Positions 42,135 through 46,297 of a stretch of DNA of 46,297 nt are shown in pieces. The stretch covers positions 1 through 46,297 of the forward strand of contig JAEUUU010000057.1 of NCBI GenBank assembly GCA_016787345.1, read 5' to 3'. The notes beneath the pieces were generated by a model that saw nothing but the letters and a program-made list of their open reading frames with translations, did not search any database and was not told the DNA's origin. The stretch's first letter is position 1. Each line of letters begins with the position of its first letter. The DNA is from Saprospiraceae bacterium (GTDB lineage Bacteria; Bacteroidota; Bacteroidia; Chitinophagales; Saprospiraceae). The position numbers and the translations under genes were made by a program.

Positions 42135-45032
42135 TCAATGCAGCATCAGTTTGCCATAGCGTAGTTCGCCGTTGGCCATACGCGCTTCGATCAGGTAAAT
42201 GCCGCCGGGCAAACCGCTGCGTTCGATTTGCAGGCCGGGGGCCTGGGCGGTATAATTCCGGATCGGGTGGCCGTAGGCATCCAGCAGCCGGACGCGCGCA
42301 GCCTGATCGAGCGAAATGAAGGCGCGGTCGGTGCTCGGGTTGGGCCAGATGTTCAGGCGGAGATAGTCGGAATGGGGTTCAGATGTGCCGACTGTTTCGA
42401 GGAAATCCACATCCACGGTATGCCAAACGGTATTGGTCAGCACAACGGGGTTGATATCGAAATAGATGCCGGCGCGGTTTTCAATCACGGAGCCCAGCGG
42501 AATGTCGGCTTTGTGGTTGATTTCGAATTGTACAAAACCGTGCGAAGCCGGTTCATTTGTCGTAGAGTCGGGCAACAGGATATTTTCAAACCGCACGGTC
42601 AGGAGTCCTTCGCCTTCCAGCGACCAGGTGTACGGGTGGCTGCCGGGGCCCATACGCAGTGTGGCGGGATCGAGCAGGTGCGAGAGCGTGTCGCGCAGCA
42701 CGACCAGGAAAGCCGTGTCGTTGCCGGTGTTCTGGAAATTGATCTGGTAGCTGAGCAGCGTGCCGGGTTCGATGTAATGTTCGTCGGAGAAACCGCGCGG
42801 GAAAGCCAGTTTTTCGTTGGGATCAAAGGAGCCTACGATCTCGCGGCATTCGTAATCGGAGAATGGATCGCCGTCTTCATTCTGAAACTCGAGCAGCAGG
42901 CTGGTCGCGATGGCGCCGTTGCAGTTTTCTACGCTGACCGAGGGCGCCAGGGCAAGCGGGTGGCCGGGTTCCTGCTGGGCGTTGAGGCGAAAAGCTTCGC
43001 CGTCGGAGGCGAGGGTTTCCGTCAGTTCGGCATCCGGCTGCAAACCCGCCGGTATCTGGCCTGTTCGCATGATGACCATATCGTCGATGATCACGTAGTC
43101 GAGCGCAGAAGCCGTGGGCGCCGTGCCAGTGTTTCGGATGGTAAAGCGGATCGAATCGCCGGTGCACTCGCCGCGGGCAACGATCTGGGCGCCCGACCAG
43201 TTGGCCGAGGGCGGCAGGCAGTTGACGCCCGGATAAATCAGGGCTTCCACGCAGGCGCGCCGGCCGATCACGTCGGGGCTGCAGCCCGGTTGCATTTGAA
43301 GGGTGAACGTTCCGCATTCGCCGATAGCCAGTTCACCGACCTGGACGGTGATGGTGTCGCCGTTGATTGTAAAGGGCTTGGTGGCGCCAAGCGGCAGCAA
43401 ATCGGGGGTGGAAATCACTTTGACGTAGGCATTCGGCGCGCTGGCGCCGCCCAGGTTGCAGTACGATACGAGCCAGTTGCTGGTCGTGCAGGGGCGCACC
43501 AGGTTGGTCGCCAGTTTGACGTTGAGGATCGGGCAGTTTTCGGTGGCTTGCGCGGTGAAGTTTTGTACGATGGTGCCAGCGGGATCGGGTACGTTGACGG
43601 TTGTGGGGTTGTTACAGATGGTCCAAAGCGGCGAAGGCGGCACGACTGTTAGGGAGCTGAGACCGGCAGCCGGATCGAGGAAGGAGTAAACGCCCTGTGC
43701 CGAGCCTGCGGAATATAGCGTATCGTTGTTGCTGTCGATGGCTACGACGACCGTGCCCGGCAATCCCGTCGGCGCGGCATCCGGGATGCAGTCGTCGTTG
43801 GCGTCGATCGAAACCTGACCGGTGAGCACTTCGGCGCCGTCATTGCAGGGCGATATTTTGACCTCGACCAGAACAAGGCAATCGTTGAAAACAGGAACCC
43901 CGTTGACAATCAGGAGCTCGCCCTCGTCGGTCAATTGGTAGGCACGCAGGGCGACCACCTGTTCGGAACCGGCTTCGCAGCAGTAGAATTTGATCGAGTC
44001 CTGTTCGGTGATCGCTTTTTCAAATTCGCTGGGGAAATCCGGGAAAACATCGTTGCAGTTGGGCTGCCCGTTCACGATATTCAGGCTGTTGATACAGTCG
44101 GAATACGGGCCAATCCGGCGAACGGTTAGTTTGATCGCCCCGCAATTGTCGAAGGAGCCCTGGTCGAAAGCGCTGACCGGCACCCATTTAACGCCGCCTT
44201 CGTAACAGTCGTTAGGGCTGTCGGGCCCCAGGTTGACCACCACGTTTTCGGCACATACGACCGTGGGCGCGACGGCATCCACCACGGTTACCGTAAAGGA
44301 ACAGGTGTACGCGTTGCTGTTGGCATCCGTTACCTGAAAGGAATTGACGGTTGTTCCAATCGGGAAATCCGCCCCTGAAGGCAAGCCGCCGGTTTGGGTC
44401 AGTTCCCAGCCTGGCAGGTCTTCATTCACAACGACGTTGTACGTGAAGTCTTCGGCAGTACAGATAAACGGCGGCAGGGTCACTACCGTGTCTTTCGGAC
44501 AAATGACATCGCCTTTCAGCCAGATGATCTGCAAATATTCATAGCAATTGGGGTTGGGTACCCAAAAAGTGCTGTAATCGGTCGGCGCAGGGTCGTCGGG
44601 ATTGATTTTGACGATCGTGGAGGTCCAGGGCGACGGCGTACCCGGGGCCGATACGATGGGGCCCGGCAGGTTGGCGACATGGAAGAGCAGCGGATTGGGG
44701 CGCGGGTTCGGCACCTCGATACAGGGATTGCTGGAGTTGTACGTATTCCAGTCGATGATCGTCCAGCGCCGCTCGACTCTGACACAGGCATCCGGGTAGC
44801 CGTTGTATATCTCGTCGGAAAACGACTGGCTGATCAGCGCCGTGCCGGACGGATCATAAACGACCGGCTCGGGCATGCCGCCGGGAAAGTCATCAGGATC
44901 ACAGATGTTCAGGACGACATCGGGCGGGAACTGGACGAAATAGCCCGTCTGCGACCAAGCGGAAGGCAAGGCTGACAGGCAGGCCAGGATAAGAGCCAGT
45001 AACTGGAGCCGGGTTTGGGTAAGAATGTTCAT
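42135..45032 (-). CDS. Secreted T9SS protein with HYR and DUF7619-type regions
   Basis: 965 aa. Signal peptide (RLQLLALILACLSALPSAWS). Residues ~30-175 are the same module as in the giant adhesin (YFVQFPPDVVLNICD, NLPGPIVSAPGTPSPW). A HYR domain follows (~180-260; PIGTTVNSFQVTDANSNAYT), then a carboxypeptidase-regulatory-like segment (GQVSIDANDDCIPDAAPTGL), DUF11-like repeats, the DUF7619-like region (LSYQINFQNTGNDTAFLVVL, AGIYFDINPVVLTNTVWH) and a T9SS sorting domain (LRLNIWPNPSTDRAFISLD). The ATG at 45032 precedes a clean signal peptide. Divergent from the helical protein at 45247. Stop TGA. Confidence 0.92.
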   Translation of the reverse strand: MNILTQTRLQLLALILACLSALPSAWSQTGYFVQFPPDVVLNICDPDDFPGGMPEPVVYDPSGTALISQSFSDEIYNGYPDACVRVERRWTIIDWNTYNSSNPCIEVPNPRPNPLLFHVANLPGPIVSAPGTPSPWTSTIVKINPDDPAPTDYSTFWVPNPNCYEYLQIIWLKGDVICPKDTVVTLPPFICTAEDFTYNVVVNEDLPGWELTQTGGLPSGADFPIGTTVNSFQVTDANSNAYTCSFTVTVVDAVAPTVVCAENVVVNLGPDSPNDCYEGGVKWVPVSAFDQGSFDNCGAIKLTVRRIGPYSDCINSLNIVNGQPNCNDVFPDFPSEFEKAITEQDSIKFYCCEAGSEQVVALRAYQLTDEGELLIVNGVPVFNDCLVLVEVKISPCNDGAEVLTGQVSIDANDDCIPDAAPTGLPGTVVVAIDSNNDTLYSAGSAQGVYSFLDPAAGLSSLTVVPPSPLWTICNNPTTVNVPDPAGTIVQNFTAQATENCPILNVKLATNLVRPCTTSNWLVSYCNLGGASAPNAYVKVISTPDLLPLGATKPFTINGDTITVQVGELAIGECGTFTLQMQPGCSPDVIGRRACVEALIYPGVNCLPPSANWSGAQIVARGECTGDSIRFTIRNTGTAPTASALDYVIIDDMVIMRTGQIPAGLQPDAELTETLASDGEAFRLNAQQEPGHPLALAPSVSVENCNGAIATSLLLEFQNEDGDPFSDYECREIVGSFDPNEKLAFPRGFSDEHYIEPGTLLSYQINFQNTGNDTAFLVVLRDTLSHLLDPATLRMGPGSHPYTWSLEGEGLLTVRFENILLPDSTTNEPASHGFVQFEINHKADIPLGSVIENRAGIYFDINPVVLTNTVWHTVDVDFLETVGTSEPHSDYLRLNIWPNPSTDRAFISLDQAARVRLLDAYGHPIRNYTAQAPGLQIERSGLPGGIYLIEARMANGELRYGKLMLH

Positions 45033-45246
45033 GTGGCAACGATTTAAGATGAAACAAAAACCGGATTGGCAGGGGATCTCGTTTGCACGGACGCAATTCC
45101 GGATTACGAACACAAAGGTGCAGGCAGGCGCTTGTTTGTTTTTGTACACTTAAAGTAGATTATCAAACGTGTTTTTGAGGGGTTTAAAAATTAATTATCA
45201 CTTTTTTACATTTTTTAGGGTTAAAAAATTGGTTTTTAAATCAAAT

Positions 45247-46297
45247 TTGTGTCCACAAAAAATAAATTATCAATTGGAGAACTCTTTCCTTTTGGAATTA
45301 TGGGCCGGGTTAGTGCCACAGGAACGGCGTATTTTTTTGCAATTTCTGGATAATCCGAACATCAACCAGCGCGCCGACGTCAGGGCACTGGCGCAAACCC
45401 TTGCACAAACCCCGGATGATGCCCTCGCAGGGCTGGATAAACAGGCCGTATTCGAAGCGATTTTTCCGGGCGAGCCCTACGACAATCTGCGTTTCAACTA
45501 CACCTGTTCGTTTTTGGTCAAGTGTCTCGAAGCATTCTTTTTTCAACAGGAATTGGCGCAGGAGCCCGTGTGGCGCGCGTATTTTTTGTGCAAAGCATTG
45601 CGGCGGCGGGGTGTCAACCGTCATTTTTTGCGCAAAGCCGGCCAATTATCACAAACACTCGACGATCAGCCGCTGCGCAATGCCGGCTATCATCTTTCCC
45701 GCTATTTGCTCGAAAGCGAGCGGTATCAGCACCGCGTGCTGCATGCCCGCGAAACGCCGACCAGCCTGAGTGCTGTGGCCGATCCGTTGCATCATTTTTT
45801 TACCCTCGAAAACCTGCGATGGGCGGGCACGGCGCTTTCGCTGCAAGCGCGGTACGGTGTACGCAACCCGATGCCTTTGGCCGATGAAGTATTGTCTTTT
45901 GCAGCTTCGGCTGCCGCCGGCCAGTCGCCGGAGATCGCCATGTTGCACCTGGGCTATCAGGTGATGAGCGATGCGGAAAACGAAGAAAATTTCCGGCAAC
46001 TGAAAATCCTCATTGCTGAAAAGGGGCAGTTGTTTAGTCCGGCCGAAGTGCGCGACCTCTACCTCTCCGCCATCAATTTTTGCCTGCGCCGCCACAACCG
46101 CGGCGAACGCCCGCTGTACACCCGCGAGGCGCTCGAACTATACCGGGCGGCTCTTGAAAAAGGACTTTTGTTTGAAAATGGCGTGTTGCAAAAATTCACC
46201 TACAACAACATTCTTCGACTGGCCAGCGGCGCCGGCGAACGCGACTGGGCGCGGCAGTTTCTCGATGATTACCAGCGCTATCTGCCCGCCGAAGACC
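45247..46297 (+). CDS. Uncharacterised helical cytosolic protein, copy 2 (3' partial)
   Basis: At least 350 codons, open to the window end. Paralogue of the 460-aa protein at 21490: shared stretches are QERRIFLQFLDNP near the start, VRDLYLSAINFCLRRHNRGE and LEKGLLFENGVLQKFTYNN. The start is uncertain: no ATG or GTG fits in frame; TTG at 45247 or TTG at 45274 are the candidates. Predicted helical and cytosolic. It is divergent from the DUF7619-type T9SS gene, exactly as in the first copy, with a 214-bp intergenic region. Function unknown. Confidence 0.8.
   Translation, partial: MCPQKINYQLENSFLLELWAGLVPQERRIFLQFLDNPNINQRADVRALAQTLAQTPDDALAGLDKQAVFEAIFPGEPYDNLRFNYTCSFLVKCLEAFFFQQELAQEPVWRAYFLCKALRRRGVNRHFLRKAGQLSQTLDDQPLRNAGYHLSRYLLESERYQHRVLHARETPTSLSAVADPLHHFFTLENLRWAGTALSLQARYGVRNPMPLADEVLSFAASAAAGQSPEIAMLHLGYQVMSDAENEENFRQLKILIAEKGQLFSPAEVRDLYLSAINFCLRRHNRGERPLYTREALELYRAALEKGLLFENGVLQKFTYNNILRLASGAGERDWARQFLDDYQRYLPAED

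Overview
The window looks like a chromosomal segment of a Bacteroidota bacterium, most likely from the Saprospiria (Saprospiraceae or Haliscomenobacteraceae relatives). This is inferred from five signs: secreted proteins ending in type IX secretion (T9SS) sorting domains, Bacteroidota-style promoters (TTG/TTTG, 18-20 nt, TAnnTTTG) with almost no Shine-Dalgarno sequences, a PorE-like TPR/propeller/OmpA protein, a GSCFA-domain protein, and a DUF2851 protein. I saw no rRNA, tRNA, CRISPR array, phage or transposase gene.

Layout. 1-10570: a giant HYR/dockerin/T9SS adhesin, 5' end cut by the window. 10749-14369: CBS-domain protein, class III aminotransferase and DUF2851 protein. 14621-18144: Asp-box T9SS protein, IMPACT-family protein and PabB. 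18597-22872: a T9SS protein with a probable DUF7619 region, divergent from a ~460-aa helical cytosolic protein. 23186-27280: NadA, an AraC regulator, a membrane protein and an FAD monooxygenase. 27316-34913: PorE-like OmpA protein, GatA, a 41-aa membrane peptide, two paralogous di-haem cytochromes c, a PQQ-propeller lipoprotein and an XRE regulator. 35309-37966: an ECF sigma factor, an SDR enzyme and a GSCFA protein. 38003-41952: an uncharacterised protein in an operon with a cytosolic HtrA-like protease carrying a zinc ribbon, then an NlpE-like lipoprotein and a DCC-family protein. 42135-46297: a second DUF7619-type T9SS protein, divergent from a second copy of the helical cytosolic protein (3' end cut).

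The most unusual signal is a family of mobile palindromic repeats. Three clusters (12780-13107, 18131-18600, 22869-23189) each fill a junction between convergent genes. They are built from a GTAG tetranucleotide plus a 20-bp palindrome, arranged as inverted pairs around a ~100-bp foldback core, with a 144-145 bp period. This matches the layout of REP/BIME elements mobilised by RAYT (TnpA_REP) transposases in other bacteria. In all six flanking genes the stop codon is the TAG inside the element's GTAG, always as CTG-TAG. Of the other 22 complete genes only one uses TAG, and that stop also lies in a hairpin. The elements therefore appear to end both translation and transcription at convergent junctions.

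Two protein-level signals also deserve attention. One is the duplicated divergent pair of a DUF7619-type T9SS exoprotein and a cytosolic helical protein. The other is the protease operon, whose two proteins seem to share a C-terminal or internal domain reminiscent of YbjN/CesT-type secretion-chaperone folds.
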